DNA of 64,000 nt from contig BTPP01000005.1 in assembly GCA_037102815.1 (NCBI GenBank), forward strand, positions 2,666,001 through 2,730,000. Reading direction: 5' to 3'. This DNA comes from Neurospora intermedia (taxonomy: Eukaryota > Ascomycota > Sordariomycetes > Sordariales > Sordariaceae). Position 1 is the first letter of the stretch; each line of letters begins with the position of its first letter. The position numbers and the translations under genes are program-made. This document shows, one piece after another, positions 1 through 12,461 of this stretch. A model generated the notes under the pieces. It saw nothing but the letters and a program-made list of their open reading frames with translations. It ran no database searches and was not told where the DNA came from.

Positions 1-1021
1 CTGTACCTTGCTTTTGCAGCTCCCTCACGCTCACAAAAATGCTCCAAACTCCATGCGGGACTTTGTTTCAATGCTTCTTACATGGAACATTCGCAAGCTT
101 CCCCCCCAGTGTGCTGCCTGTGCATATGTAGTGCGTTCTGCCGTGATCTGGAAAGACAACCGCAAGAGAGTGCGAGAAGTTGAACCAAATGTCACATGTT
201 GGGCCCTGAGTGCTGATTGGGCGCAAGTATCTGCAGCGGCGGTACCAACGGCGGGGCGAACTTTTGAGTACCGGTTGTGTACATATCATACATAGTACAC
301 TACAAGGAAGATGAAATGTCGGTCCTCGTTCGCGAGCTGTCAAGAATCGATCCATTCTTGGTTTTGTCCTTCAGTCCGTTCAATAACCAGTTTATTATAG
401 ATTGCGGTTTTCATCTTTTCAACCATGATAGAATCTGGGCTCGATCGGCTCGTAGTGTAGACGGCCAAGTGGAGACGATAATTTGGTCCCTGGATGTCGG
501 CCTCGAAAATGATCGAAAATCATGAACACAAGCGAGTTCAATTTTGGCTGGGGGGTCACAGACCATGCCTAGTTTGGACGGATTTCAATGTGGAGATGAT
601 TCAACGCCTCTTCTTTTTTAAAGAAGCTCGGACCATCAAAAAAAAGCCAAACGGAAATGGCTCATGCGCGGTTCGCGGATGGCGGGAAGACCAGGCCAAA
701 GACCAAAAAAAGGATCAGGTCTTGGCAAGTTAAACTTTCAAGAATGCCAATTTTTTTTTTCGTTGTTTCGTGCGTGTCTTCCACAGCCTGGGGCCGCCAA
801 TCAGAGGCTGAGACATGGGGATCCGCAATTGTGCATTTTGCATTTTTGGTGAACTGGCTGCACGAGCCCACGGGCTGCACATCTTGAGACTGCAGCCGTG
901 CTGGGCGAATCGGGTTAGCGCGGTGAGCAGCCGTCCCATGCTCCTCGGGCTTCCATTGGGCTTAGTGGCGACTCAAGCTCGGGGGCGCCACCGGCCACCC
1001 AACTCATCGACAATTCACGGG

Positions 1022-1037
1022 TACGTACCGGTACGTA
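1022..1037. repeat. Perfect 16-bp palindrome
   Basis: TACGTACCGGTACGTA reads the same on both strands. It lies in open intergenic DNA about 2.1 kb upstream of the SNT1-like start codon. A shorter GTAC-based palindrome (GTACCTAGGTAC) lies at 1491-1502. No binding factor can be named from the sequence. Confidence 0.6.
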
Positions 1038-2768
1038 TCGTTCGTTTCGGTCGGTCTGTCATGAACGTGTGAGGTGGCAGCAGTGAGCGACATCCATTTG
1101 ACGGGGAATGAACATGAAGCATGAGGATGGATGGGGGACTGGGAACGGTGCATCACTGGGCTTGGCGGCCGCAGGGCATTTTGGGCACCGATCTTGAATG
1201 CCAAAGATGCAAGCAAAGGGGGGAAATACTGTGGTACATATGTACACTCGCAGTATGTACCAGAAAAGAGTTAGGTTTCTTGGCCGCACGGACTCCTTCA
1301 AGATTCGTGGTGCAGCGTTCCATGAAAGAACGAACAGAACCTAACGAAACGGGAACGAATTTGAGATCCACCCATTTCCCTTCTCCATCCAATCTTTAAT
1401 CGCCCACTTCGTCCTTCAAATCCAGCTCTTTCTTGGGCTGCGCCAATGCCATCCGTTGACCGTCCTCCATCAAAAGTCACAAGAGCGGTGTACCTAGGTA
1501 CTTCCTTTTACTCCTGCCTTACCGTATCGTCGGACCCCAGTGCCGTTGTAGGTACATACAAGTACATGTCAAGAACCCCGGATTCCCATTTTCCAGGGCC
1601 ATCGAGAATCTAGGCTGGTATCCGATAGTTCCTTACAGTACCTTACCACGTTACCGTAACCTTGCAGCCTCGCTCTCCAGGGCTCCACCAGTGTAACACC
1701 CCCTCCGTCTCCGCCAAAGTGTCCGCTAGTAGTTCGCCGGCCGATGAGGACTCGAACAAGTTGAGGAAACCGCGAAAGAAGCAAGCCAGGAAGAAGCACG
1801 GACAGCGAGCCGAGAACTGGACAAGTTGCGAGACCAACAGGACGGCAGTACACTTCAGGCTAGGCTATCTAAGGTCGGTACAAGCAGGCTACCCGACCGC
1901 AGCAGCCAGAGACGGGAGCCCTACAGAGGACAGGCCTTCCATAATCATTACCTACAATACTCTACTTTTTGAGGATTTCCGATCTCTCGGCCGACATCGT
2001 TCCATCGAGCTTCTTTCTTACCGACAGGCGACACGAATCCACCAAGCACAAGCGCGGGACGTGCATGGACCTTTTTTTTTTTTAATGTGGTTGGTTTTTG
2101 GACTTTGCAACTTTCAGAGACCAGGGACAGACGGCAGACAAGACAACTGAAATCCAGGAAGACGGACAATAGAAACGGGAACACGTACGACCGGGTGACA
2201 CGCGTTTTGCCGTTTCCTGAGGTACATGCCTGCTTTCCATCCCCTGGTATTCTAGTGGTAGTTCCAGCACTCAGCCTCAGCCGCACTTTGAGTTACTTTC
2301 CACATCCACCATTCATTCATTCATTCCTTCCACTTTCAACGTCTGCCCGTTTCCGACCGACGGCATTCGCCTGGAGCCCTGGACCGACGACAACAACCAC
2401 TAACCCACACCACCCACCCACCCACCCACCCACCTACCAGCAAGAGGTAACTGAGTGCCCTGCAGGTGGTGGAACTTTCCAACCTCTAAACATCCCATCT
2501 TCAACAACCAACGGCAAGCTCATCCCATCTTTCGTCGACCAGCGCCACCCCGTGTTCCCCACGTCACATCACTTTTAGGCCCGTGACCTCGCTCCGTGTC
2601 GGCAACTGAACTCGAAGCTGCCAGGGCGGAGTAGCATCCGTTCTGCGACCCGACCTTGGGATTCAGCCATCCATTCCCACCACCACTGCACCGACCTCAC
2701 ACACGGACAACAACAATACTATCATCACAACACCTCACCGACAACATCACACATCCTAGTGTCACCAT

Positions 2769-2804
2769 CGACGACGACGACAACAACAACAACAACAACA
2801 ACAA
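2769..2804 (+). repeat. Triplet microsatellite in the 5' leader
   Basis: A run of ACG triplets passes into a run of ACA/CAA triplets. With the nearby ATTC (2311-2326) and ACCC (2411-2434) runs it makes the leader of the SNT1-like gene unusually rich in simple sequence, so its length probably varies between strains. Confidence 0.6.
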
Positions 2805-3120
2805 AAGCAGCACCATAAAGGAGATATTTTAGTACATACCATCGACAGCATTGTGTGGGCCCCCGGATGCTGCGCTGAGCCGTCTAATCCATACTCAAAG
2901 GGCGCAGGCCCTCATTGCAAATGTATGTGTCTTCATTATTATACTACCAGTAGCATCCATACGCCCGCAGCAAAAAAAAAGCACGCGTTCTTCCTACGTA
3001 ACGCACCAGCCCGACCGTTCTGCTGCGTCCGCAGCCACCTTGGCCAACAAACGTTCTTCCTAAAAAGCCGAAGAGGCGGCTTCAAACGCCAATTCGTCGT
3101 GCCCAGTAATCGCCGCGCCA

Positions 3121-6100
3121 ATGCCCTATTTCCATCATCACCACCACCACCAAGACAACCATCATCGCCATGACCATGTCCCACACCCTCGCCATCTAAC
3201 CACAACCTCCCCCTCTTACCCTCCACTACCGCCTCCTCCTCCTTCACTTCCTCTTCCTCACCATCACCGTGGCCAACACAACCGCACCCCCTCCTACCAC
3301 CACAGCCAGCACTACCCTCCTCCCCCATCTGCTCACCACTATGATTCCTACAGGTCAAGGTACAACGGCAGTAGATACGACGGCGATCGCCGCTCCCGCT
3401 CGCCCCGGGACCGCTCGCCCCCACCCCCTTACAGAGACCGGGGAGACCAGGGTGACCGCGGCCCGCTTAACTCGCAGCACTTCGACGGTGACCGCCGACG
3501 CCAGTCCCAGGTCGACTCGCGCGGTGGCTTCCAGGGACGAGATTCCTTTGCCGGTCGAGAACCACCCCGCGGCCCCAAGGCCCTCCTCCTGGATCCCCCG
3601 AGTGGACCACGCGGTGGTGGCTTCGCTGGAGAATTCCGTGGTGGGAGAGGTAGAGGCGGCGGGCGAGGCGGCCGAGCATGGCGGGATGACAGCAGAGACC
3701 GAGGACGAGACCGTGAACCGCCCGACTTCCGAGACCGCCCTCCTTTCAGAGACGACCGAAGCCGCGAACGCGACCGAGATTGGCACCCTAATCGAGACCG
3801 GGATGCCTTTGTTCCGAGGGGTCGGAGGCTCTCCCCCCAAGGAAGGCCTAGATCTCCACCCGGCCGTGATATGGGACGGGATTTGGGCCGTGACATAGGG
3901 CGGGACTTTCGAGATCCTCGAGACATGCCGCTGAACGTCGACGCCGAGCGCGCAAGAAGGGGTTCTAGGGATGCCGGTCCTTTATCGGCAGGCTCATCAT
4001 CCTCGGATCCTCCTTTTGCGCCCATCCCAGATCGCGGCATACAAGACCGCGGCATGCTAGATCGCGGTATACCAGATCGTGGCGGATTCCGCGGCGGATA
4101 CAACTCACGTGGCGGAAATCGCGGCGGCAGAGGAAGAGGCGGCGACTGGGATAGAGGCGGCCGTGGAAGAGGCATGTTTTACGATGACCACAGGGACCAC
4201 CGTAACTGGCAGCCTCGCAGTCGTTCTCAAGAGGGTCGTTGGGGGCCCCAAAGGGATCTCATGGACGACCGGGACCGCAGAGAACCACCTGCTCGATACA
4301 TGGACACGGTCAGGGACATGCGTGATGATCGGGACCCTAGGGAAAGAGACAATCGTGAACCACCACCCCGACAAAAACTGGACCGCGTGTCGCACGAGCC
4401 AATTCCCACGACAACCAAGGATGTTTCACCGCCCCCGCTTGCCCCGTCTGCTCCCGCTTTTGGATCAGTTCCTAGCCGTCAGCCTTCATCGGCTGAGATC
4501 CAGTCCGTCACGGGTAAGGCACCACCAACCGGCCCCAGGGCTCTTATCACCGAAGAAAGGCAAGACCGACCTCCAGCCACCGGCCTCCCTGCCGCCAATA
4601 TCGAGAGGGGGCCTCCAACCGGCCCTTCCAAGCCGCTTTTGCCTGAAGGAAGCCCTCCCATTCCGGTCGGCCCGAGAGCACAGCGGTCCAGCAAGCAATG
4701 GATCAACCCAACTCTCGGCAAGAAGATCCCCGAATCGCCAAAATCTGCCAGGTCTCAGAGCTTTGTGTCTCAGTCGCAACACGGAAGACCCTTTGGCGGA
4801 CATCGGCCAGAATCTTCACATTCTGACCACCATGGCGAGACAGAGAGAAGGCCTCGTAGTCCCGATGCCAAATCTGAATCGCACCTTGTGGCGGCAGACG
4901 GACAGTCCCGTAGCTCGCTGCTCACGGGAGCAAATGACACGCCAATTAGGCCCGAGAGGGGCACGCAATCCGCAAGGGCCTCAGTGGACAGGGATACCAG
5001 AGCATCTCTTGATAACAGAGATATGAGGATAGACTCTTTTGGGGGAGCCCATCGATCCTTCAGAGAGCTGGATATTGAACGTCGCGATGAAAGGCCCGCA
5101 ATCATGGCACCAATGCGACAGCGAGAGGACGCGGACAAGAGCAGGATTCCCGAGTCTAGGGTACCGGTCAAGCGGAAGCGTAGTGTTCTCGCGATCCCCT
5201 CAACTACTCGGCTCCAGCTGCCCACCCAACAAACCTCACTTCCTGGCACGGAGTCGGATGATGACGAAGACATGGATGATTATTTCGATGCTGAAATCAC
5301 AAAGCAGGAAACCGAGCTCAAGAAACTAAAGGATAGCACAGCGGGTGTCCCCATGCAGATTGTCAGGCAGTATGCATGCACTGTTCATGATGCCATGGTC
5401 AAGGTGGTCAGTAATAATGTTTCTCTCGTAGACATGATTGGTGGCCTCCCGGAAGGATACTCGTTCCCTAGGCCAGTACCGAAAGCCCACACACAAAAGG
5501 AGCCGTCACCACAACCGAAGCCTCAGCAAGAGTTACAGTCTAACGCAAAGCCGAAACGTCCACCCGTGCAAGAGGCCGTACCTACCGTTGTTCAGGAGCA
5601 GCCCGCCGAACAGGTAGAGAAACCGGTGCAGAAACCGGTACAGAAGCCAGCACAGAAGTTGGATGAAGTTGAGCCGCCCCGCGTCTCGGAGTCTGAGCCT
5701 GAGGTTGCGCCCAAACCCGAGCCTGAGCCAAAGCCGGTTTCTGAACCCAAAAAGGAAAAGGCGCCGGAGTTGCTGCCGGAGAAGCTGGCAGAACCGGAGC
5801 AAATCCCACAGCTTCAACCGCAAGCTCAACCTCAACCTCAACCTCAACCGCAGGCGCAAGCGCAAGCACAGCCACCACGGCTACTGACAGAAGCAGAACC
5901 AAAGTCCGTGACGGAGCCGGAACGTGAGCGGGAAGCGGAGGTGGAACAAGAAGTGGAAACCCAGGAGCAGGCTCCCACGGAACGGCAGCTTTTAGCAATC
6001 CCGACCGTCGAGGACAATGAGGAGACGTCGTTCCACCGTCCTGAGCCTCAGCCCAAGATGGAGGAAATGGACACTGGTGGATCAGGACTGCCTCCTTTGC

Positions 6101-9100
6101 CCACTGTCGAAGAGCACAAGGTGGTTGACCAAGATGTCGATATGGTTGATGTCGATGACGAAGGACGGGGTGCCCTACAGCCCCCCTGTAAACCCGTGCC
6201 CTTGCGCGATGTGAGCGGTGATGGAGAGAGCGTTTCGCGATTCCCTCGGCCATTTAACCAGCCCACTTTTGACGGTGCCAGCTCATCACGCATGGATGAG
6301 GACAGCGAGGAGAGGACCGAGGACGATGCCAGCGTTAGTGGCAGCGTTGAGAACGTCAGAGAACTATCCACCACGCCACCCACCGATGAACTGCCAGTAT
6401 TCAATGTTAAGCCGTGGCATCAAAGCAGCAAGGTTCGCAAGCTCTCGGAACAAAGTCCCGGATTTGGAGCGTTCTTCATGGGCAACATCCGGGACATGGC
6501 CGAGGAGACGGCGAAGGAACAACAGGAAGCAAAGCAGGTATACCGCACGAACTATGATGCCTACCTTCGGTTCACTCTTTCAGATGACCCTACCGCTGTC
6601 AAGAGCAGAAATCAATTCTCGCAGTCGGACAAGGATAAGGCTTCGGGTGGTAAGGGTCACTCGGGCTCCGATAATCACGGTAAGGAGGGAGGAAGGAGGA
6701 CAACTAGTCGTTTTTCAACTGAACTCGACGTGGAGTATGCGATCCAAGAGTCAATTCGAGAAGCACAGGAGAAGAAAGAGCGAGAGGAAAGAGCTCAGAG
6801 GGAAAAGTATCGGACTGATAAGGAGGCCGTGATTCCCGAGATGATTTGGACAGACGAGGAAAAGGATCACCAACTCTTTGTCGATACATCGGGCTTGCTG
6901 CCCCTGGACAAGCTTGTAGAGACCTGGCAGGCGGTTCCATACCATGTCAACTTCACTGCTGAAGAAGCGGAGAAGTTCGAAAAGGCATACCTCGAGTATC
7001 CCAAGCAATGGGGCAAGATCGCCCACGAACTTCCAAACCGCGACTTCCACTCTGTCATTCAGTATTACTATGCGAAGAAGAGGGAGTTGAATCTGAAGGA
7101 GAGGCTCAAGAAGCAGCCGCGCAGGCGAAAGAAGGGACGCGGAAAGCAAAAGTATAACGCCTTGGTCTCAGAACTGGGGAATCCAGAGAATGAGACGACG
7201 GAGGATAATCAGGATAACGGGGAGAACAGCAACGGTCGCCGTCAGCAGCCGCGCCGTGCTGCTGCTCCTTCCTGGGGCCACGAAGCCACGCCTAATGCTG
7301 ACTCGGACGGCGCTACGCCTTCTGCCACTCCCGGACGCAGGAGAGCAGGTACGACAACGGAACCAAAGAACGACAGCGGTGCTGAGAAACCCGAAGGGGT
7401 CAAGAAAGGTGGCCGCAGAGCTCGCCAACCCAAGGCAGACAAAGAGCCAAAGGTGCCGAAGCCTGCTCAAGCTATCGCGCCGACACCTCCAGCAGCTTCA
7501 GGTAAGGGGACGAATGCCAGGTCTCGGTCGAACTCCACAAGAGTACAAAATCCCGAATGGATGCCCCCCAAGACCCCGGCGGAACTGGGCGCCCGTGTTC
7601 AGAACCCCATGTTCGACGTACCCCCTGGAAGCATGCAACCACCACTGGCGCCTGCTCAACAGACGCCTCTTGCCAGTCCCGAAAGAGCACCGCCTACACT
7701 GGCCTCGACGACCATTTCCGAGGTAATGGCTCCCCCGTCCCTGCGTCCAGAGCCTCCTGCGCCGCCGGCATCTCTACCTACCTTTGAAATTGGACAGCCA
7801 TCCGGGCCTGAGCGCATTCGCACTCCACAGCAAGCATCCAGTTACTGGAGTGTCTCGGAATCGAACGACTTCCCCAGTCTTTTACGCTCCTTTGGCACCG
7901 ACTGGAGTGCGATCGCCAACCACATGGGAACCAAGACTCAAGTCATGGTAAGTATAGTATATCCCGTTGCCTGAGTGGATGTAAAACTGACTAAGCCGTG
8001 ATCAGGTGAGGAATTACTATTTGAGGCAAAAGAAAGAGGGCAAGCAGGAATGGGAACAGATTGCTACCGAGGCCGATCTCAAGAAACAGAGAGGAGAGAG
8101 GCGACCTCCTCCACCTACTCCTTCTGCAGGGCCAAGGAAGCGGTACGATGTTCCGTCCTCGTCAGGACACCGGCCGTTGGCTGCCGCGGAAGCCGAGGAG
8201 CCTCAACCGGCCAAATCAGAAGCAGCGCCGCCGGCCAACCAGCCTTTTAGCCGTTTCCAGGTGACTCCGATCCAAGCGTCACCCGTGTTACATACCCTTG
8301 TGCAACGGTCGCCCACAGTGATGCCGGCACCTCTACCTCCAGCGCCAGTGGCAGCATCGGCAAGCGCGGCACCTTCGCCGCAAACACCGAGCCGACCCGG
8401 ACCCGCAGTCTCACAGACCATGTCTCCGGTGCCTCGTCAACTCCGCCAGCCGACCGCCACCTTCGTATTTACAGAGCGAGAAGGCGAGCCGATCCCGGTC
8501 TCGCAACCTCCGGCTCAAACACAGCACCAGCCTGTCCGCATCTCCCAAAAGACGGCTCCTGTTCCCTCTTCCTCCATGCCGTCGGCAAGCGAGGCTATGC
8601 CCCGTTCTGCAGGATGGATTCCTGAAGCCAATCGCCCAACGCCCCTGCTGTCCCAGCAACAGGAGTTGCGCGAAGTTCGCGAAATCCGAGAAGGTCGGGA
8701 ACGACAGATTAGAATGGAACCGCTCCAGCCAAGAGAGCAGCCGCGACCGATGGAGCGCCCGGCTATGCGCTTCAAGCAGGAGCCAGAGCAGCCATTGCAC
8801 CATGATCCATTCCAGAACTTCATGCCTCCGCAGCGCTCCATGCAGCCTAGGGCGGAGGCGGCGCCCATGGGACGGCAGGATCCCCCGAGAAGCATGGCGC
8901 CCTCCGCTCCGCATTCCTACACACCGCCTATCCAAGCTCAACCTGTCCGCAACCTGCTCAGCGAGTCTGTGCCCCCCCAGCGCACACCTCCACAGCTTAG
9001 CCCGGCGATGGAGAGACCGCCGGTACCGAGCACGCAGCGCCCTGTGCCGACCTCGATGCAGGAGCAATACTCTGCGAACACGTCCGCTGCTCAACCTGTG

Positions 9101-9823
9101 CCTCCGCCTCAAGCTCCGCCCGCTGTTCCGCCCGAGCCAAAGAAAGTCAGCAGCATCTTCTCCATACTCAACGATGACAATCCGCCTGCGCCTGCGCCAG
9201 CCCCCAAGCGGGTCAACGACGTTGCATCCATGCCTAGAGCCGCGTCAACGTCAACTCCGCCGCCCCAGCAGATGTCTGCTCGTCCTCCCCAGCCGCCGCC
9301 GACCACTGCTGTATCGGCGTCGCAGCGCAGGGACACCGAAGCCTTAGGGTATTCGTACGCGCGCAACCCCCCTTCGGCCGCTCAGGCTGCTATGCCATCG
9401 CTGAAGCCTTATCATACTCAGTCGCCACAACCCCCGCATATGAATGTCGCCAGGTCGAGTATGGGCTCAGGCATGGAACCACAAGTCTCAGCAGCCGGTG
9501 ACAACAGGGAATTTTACTCACGACATCAGTATCAACCACAGCATCAGCCGGGCGCGTCAAACTCTCCCGTACCTCATCAGGTGCATCACTACTCTCAGTC
9601 AGCGCAACATCCTCAGCAGCATTTACAGCAGCCCCAAATGGCATATCCAAGTCAACAGCAATATCAACCCTATGCCACTTCACAGGCTCTTGCTGCTTCA
9701 CCTACGCCGCAATATGCAGCCCATCCGTCATCGATTTCGGGTCGACGTGAAGCTCAGTCGGCACGGGAAGAATGGTCATCGACTCAACAGGGGCAGGCCG
9801 CTGTTTCAAGTCTGCAGCACCGA

Positions 9824-9855
<32 letters not shown>

Positions 9856-10924
9856 ACAGCAGCAACAGCAGCAGCAGCAGCAGCAGCAACAGCAACAGCA
9901 ACAACAAGGCTGGCCGCCGTCGCATCCAACACCATCCAAGTCTAGCCAGGCTCCTGTGCCGTCTCAAACAGCTTGGGCCGCACAACACGGTCCCAACGTT
10001 CAGGCCAAACCCCAACAGATGGGCAGTGCAATGTCCCAACAGCAACACTCGTGGCAGGCTACGCCTACTCAACAGCCTCATGCCCTTGGCCTGAGAGAAC
10101 CTGCTCCACGTGGCCAGGCAGTATTCTCGGCCCATGAAGCGCAAAGCCCCACAGGCAGTGTAGTGTCGCACCAACATCATCGCTCGCTCGATGGCAGGAG
10201 CCAATTCCCACCGATGCCTGATCCTCGGGATCGCCAAAACCTACGGAGAGGTGAACCCGTTCCGCCGCAGGGCCAGCCGTACGTTAGATACGTCAATACC
10301 CCTGGTCCCGGGCATGGTGGGCCTGGCGGGCCCCCCGGACAAGTTCCTGGCCGAGGAGAAGCCCCTGCAGATCTTAGGATGCAGCAGATGTCCCAGGCTA
10401 GAAGCTATACACCGGGACCCGTCGGTGCCGGATTTGATGGTATGGGTCCGCCACCCTCCTCCTCGCTAGGTTACCCAGAGCAAATTAGGGATGCTCAGAT
10501 ACGCGACGCGCAGTTACGGGAGATGGGCTCTAGAGATCTAGGTCGCGATCATCGAGTTATGGGTCGGGATCCACGAGAACTTGGTCGGGATCCTCGAGAG
10601 GTAGCCGCTCAGCAGCGGGAGCAGCATGCGGCACAGTTCCAAGCTCAACAGCAACATGGTGTCCCCGCAAATGCCGCCCACCCACAGCACATACAGGTCC
10701 AGGGCCATCCTCAGCAGCATCAGATTGCCCAGCACCAGCAGCACGTTCAGCAGCAACAGATGCAGCACGACATGCGCAATGCAGTTCAAGCATCTCATCA
10801 ACAGTATGCTCCGCAACACCACCAAGGCGGCATGATGGCTAGACAACTACGGCCACAGCACCAGTATGACCAACAGGGGCATGGTCCTGGACCGGGTCAG
10901 GGAGATCCCAGAAGAGCTGGCTAG
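3121..10924 (+). CDS. snt1: SNT1/NCoR-like double-SANT co-repressor subunit (Set3-type histone deacetylase complex)
   Basis: Two exons, 3121-7947 and 8006-10924, with a 58-nt intron (GTAAGT donor, CTGAC branch region, CAG acceptor) give about 2,581 residues. The intron falls exactly inside the second SANT domain, and only splicing restores it (TQVM joined to VRNYYLRQ). SANT1 lies near residues 1276-1330 (VNFTAEEAEKF to QYYYAKKREL). It follows a charged helical stretch like the deacetylase-activating region of NCoR/SMRT and yeast Snt1. SANT2 lies near 1574-1625. The N-terminus is His/Pro-rich, then Arg/Asp/Gly-rich with RGG repeats. The middle is Pro/Glu/Gln-rich, and the C-terminal third is Gln/Pro-rich with 28 consecutive Gln. 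By family, Snt1 is a nuclear scaffold of the Set3 HDAC complex. The start is the first ATG of the frame; an earlier leader exon cannot be excluded. The gene name is by family only. Confidence 0.8.
9824..9907 (+). repeat. CAG/CAA tract coding 28 consecutive glutamines
   Basis: An uninterrupted run of 28 Gln codons, mixed CAG and CAA, lies in the C-terminal Gln/Pro-rich region of the SNT1-like protein. Codon mixing slows slippage, but such tracts commonly vary in length between fungal strains. Confidence 0.9.
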
Positions 10925-12042
10925 TTATCTGCGGCAGGATCTCAAAGACGTTGGGCTTTTGAGGTAGGACCCAGCTAGTAGAGCTTATCGCTGTTCGAAC
11001 TGGGGTGAATATTATCTATCTATCTATCGCTTGAAAAAGTTTCAACGGTAGATCGCTTTGTCGTAGGTGGCAGACCACCTATATGCTTGTTATGAGATGT
11101 TTGCGATGTGGTAAGTTGTCCTGTTCCTCAGAGTGGCCTCCTCCGTCGCTTACGAGATGATGTCACAGATATTATGTCATTCCTCTCAGCTAGTGTCATG
11201 GGAGCCGACACGATTGCTCTTGCGACTCTGCGAAAGGTCAACACTGATGGCATTATACTTCCAACGAGAGGCACGGACAAGATGGGACGAAGAGGCACAG
11301 CAGCAGGCGGGAGAGAGCCGGTGAACAAATAAAGCGTTTGATCCAAGTCAGCATAGGCAGAAAAAGAAGGAGGGACCACCATGAAGCGTGTGTACAAAAA
11401 GCGAAGCACGGCAGACCCAAATCATATCTGAAGGAGGGAAAGGAGCGGCAAAGGCGTGCGCGCTCCCGTCCCTAGCTGGAGGGTGGAACGCTGCAATGGG
11501 AGCTAATGTATCTAGTACTGAATTGCGGATTCTTGGTATGAACTGGTATATGTTCGGCTTTGGCTTGGTTTGGTTGATCTATGCCAACATGGATGAATGG
11601 AAAGAAGGGGGTTCAAATAAATAAACGGATGCATGCAAGGAGGGTGTTTGTGCAGTAGTCATGGAATGGATATTAGAGAAGGAGACGTAGCGAGTATCAA
11701 GAATTTGTTGCAACCAAACTATGACTTATCTGTGATAAGCCTCGACACTCGGGTCCAGCATCATGGGGTAGAGAAGCGTGTACAAATTGTAAATAGTAGG
11801 TAGTGAATGGATATGCATAATCGTGTTCGGGAAATCAAAACTACCTAAATTCTAAACTGGGTATCATCATTTCTCCAAGCATAGGCATCAATCAGTCCTA
11901 CTCTAGGAGTCCGTCCGTCCATCCCCTGGGCTGCCTTGGACCCATTCGTCCACTGCTGTCTGTACTCGAATACAACAACATCATAAACCCTCTAACCCTA
12001 CCACGAACCTCTTTACTTAATTTACTTTCCTCATGACCATCC
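10925..12042. other. Convergent intergenic region (3' ends of the SNT1-like and membrane-protein genes)
   Basis: The two flanking genes converge here, so it should hold both 3' untranslated regions. A TATC microsatellite lies at 11013-11028. AATAAA-like words on the + strand occur near 11325-11332 and 11616-11624 and could serve the upstream gene. I see no coding region or RNA gene. Confidence 0.5.
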
Positions 12043-12430
12043 TCATTGCTGCCCATTCCCATTTCCACTCCCGTGCTGTTTCCTCCCTTTCATCCCCTCC
12101 TCATTCACTTTCTCATCATCATCATCATCATCATCACCATGATCATCATCATCATCAAGATCGCCCTCTCCCTCTTCCTCATCGTCATCATGACTTTCCT
12201 CCTCAGCAGGTCCTCTACCACCACCACCACCACCACCACTACTACTACCAACACCAAGTCCATACCCCGGCACGCTAATCATGGGAAACCCCATCGGGTA
12301 CGCACCCGGCGAACTCCCGTCCCACCTCTCCGGCACAAAACCTAGTCCGGAGGCGGCGGTTTGGCCAGTTACTTGTCTTTTTGCGGGGCCGTAGTAGCCG
12401 TCTAGAGAGGTTTGTTGTTGTTGTTGTTGT

Positions 12431-12461
<31 letters not shown>

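Larger units (their letters stand above)
1..3120. other. Intergenic region and long 5' leader upstream of the SNT1-like gene
   Basis: No convincing gene is present. Open frames here are short, have no recognisable domain and overlap on both strands. The distal part (about 1-2000) is ordinary mixed-composition intergenic DNA with two palindromes built on GTAC (1022-1037 and 1491-1502). From about 2280 the DNA becomes rich in C, CA and CT simple sequence: ATTC repeats at 2311-2326, ACCC repeats at 2411-2434 and an ACG/ACA triplet run at 2769-2804. This is typical of a fungal promoter and long 5' untranslated leader. I infer that transcription of the downstream gene starts somewhere after about 2280. 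An intron in the leader is possible but cannot be placed by eye. Confidence 0.55.

Noticed and set aside
3429-4175. 248-codon Pro/Arg/Ser-rich minus-strand frame, and similar ones at 5582-6253 and 8411-9112
   Set aside because: They lie opposite low-complexity Arg/Asp/Pro/Gln coding sequence of the SNT1-like gene and reflect its repeats.
12033-12345. Plus-strand frames with runs of His or Ile
   Set aside because: They come from reading the Asp/Glu-rich tail codons of the minus-strand membrane protein in other frames.
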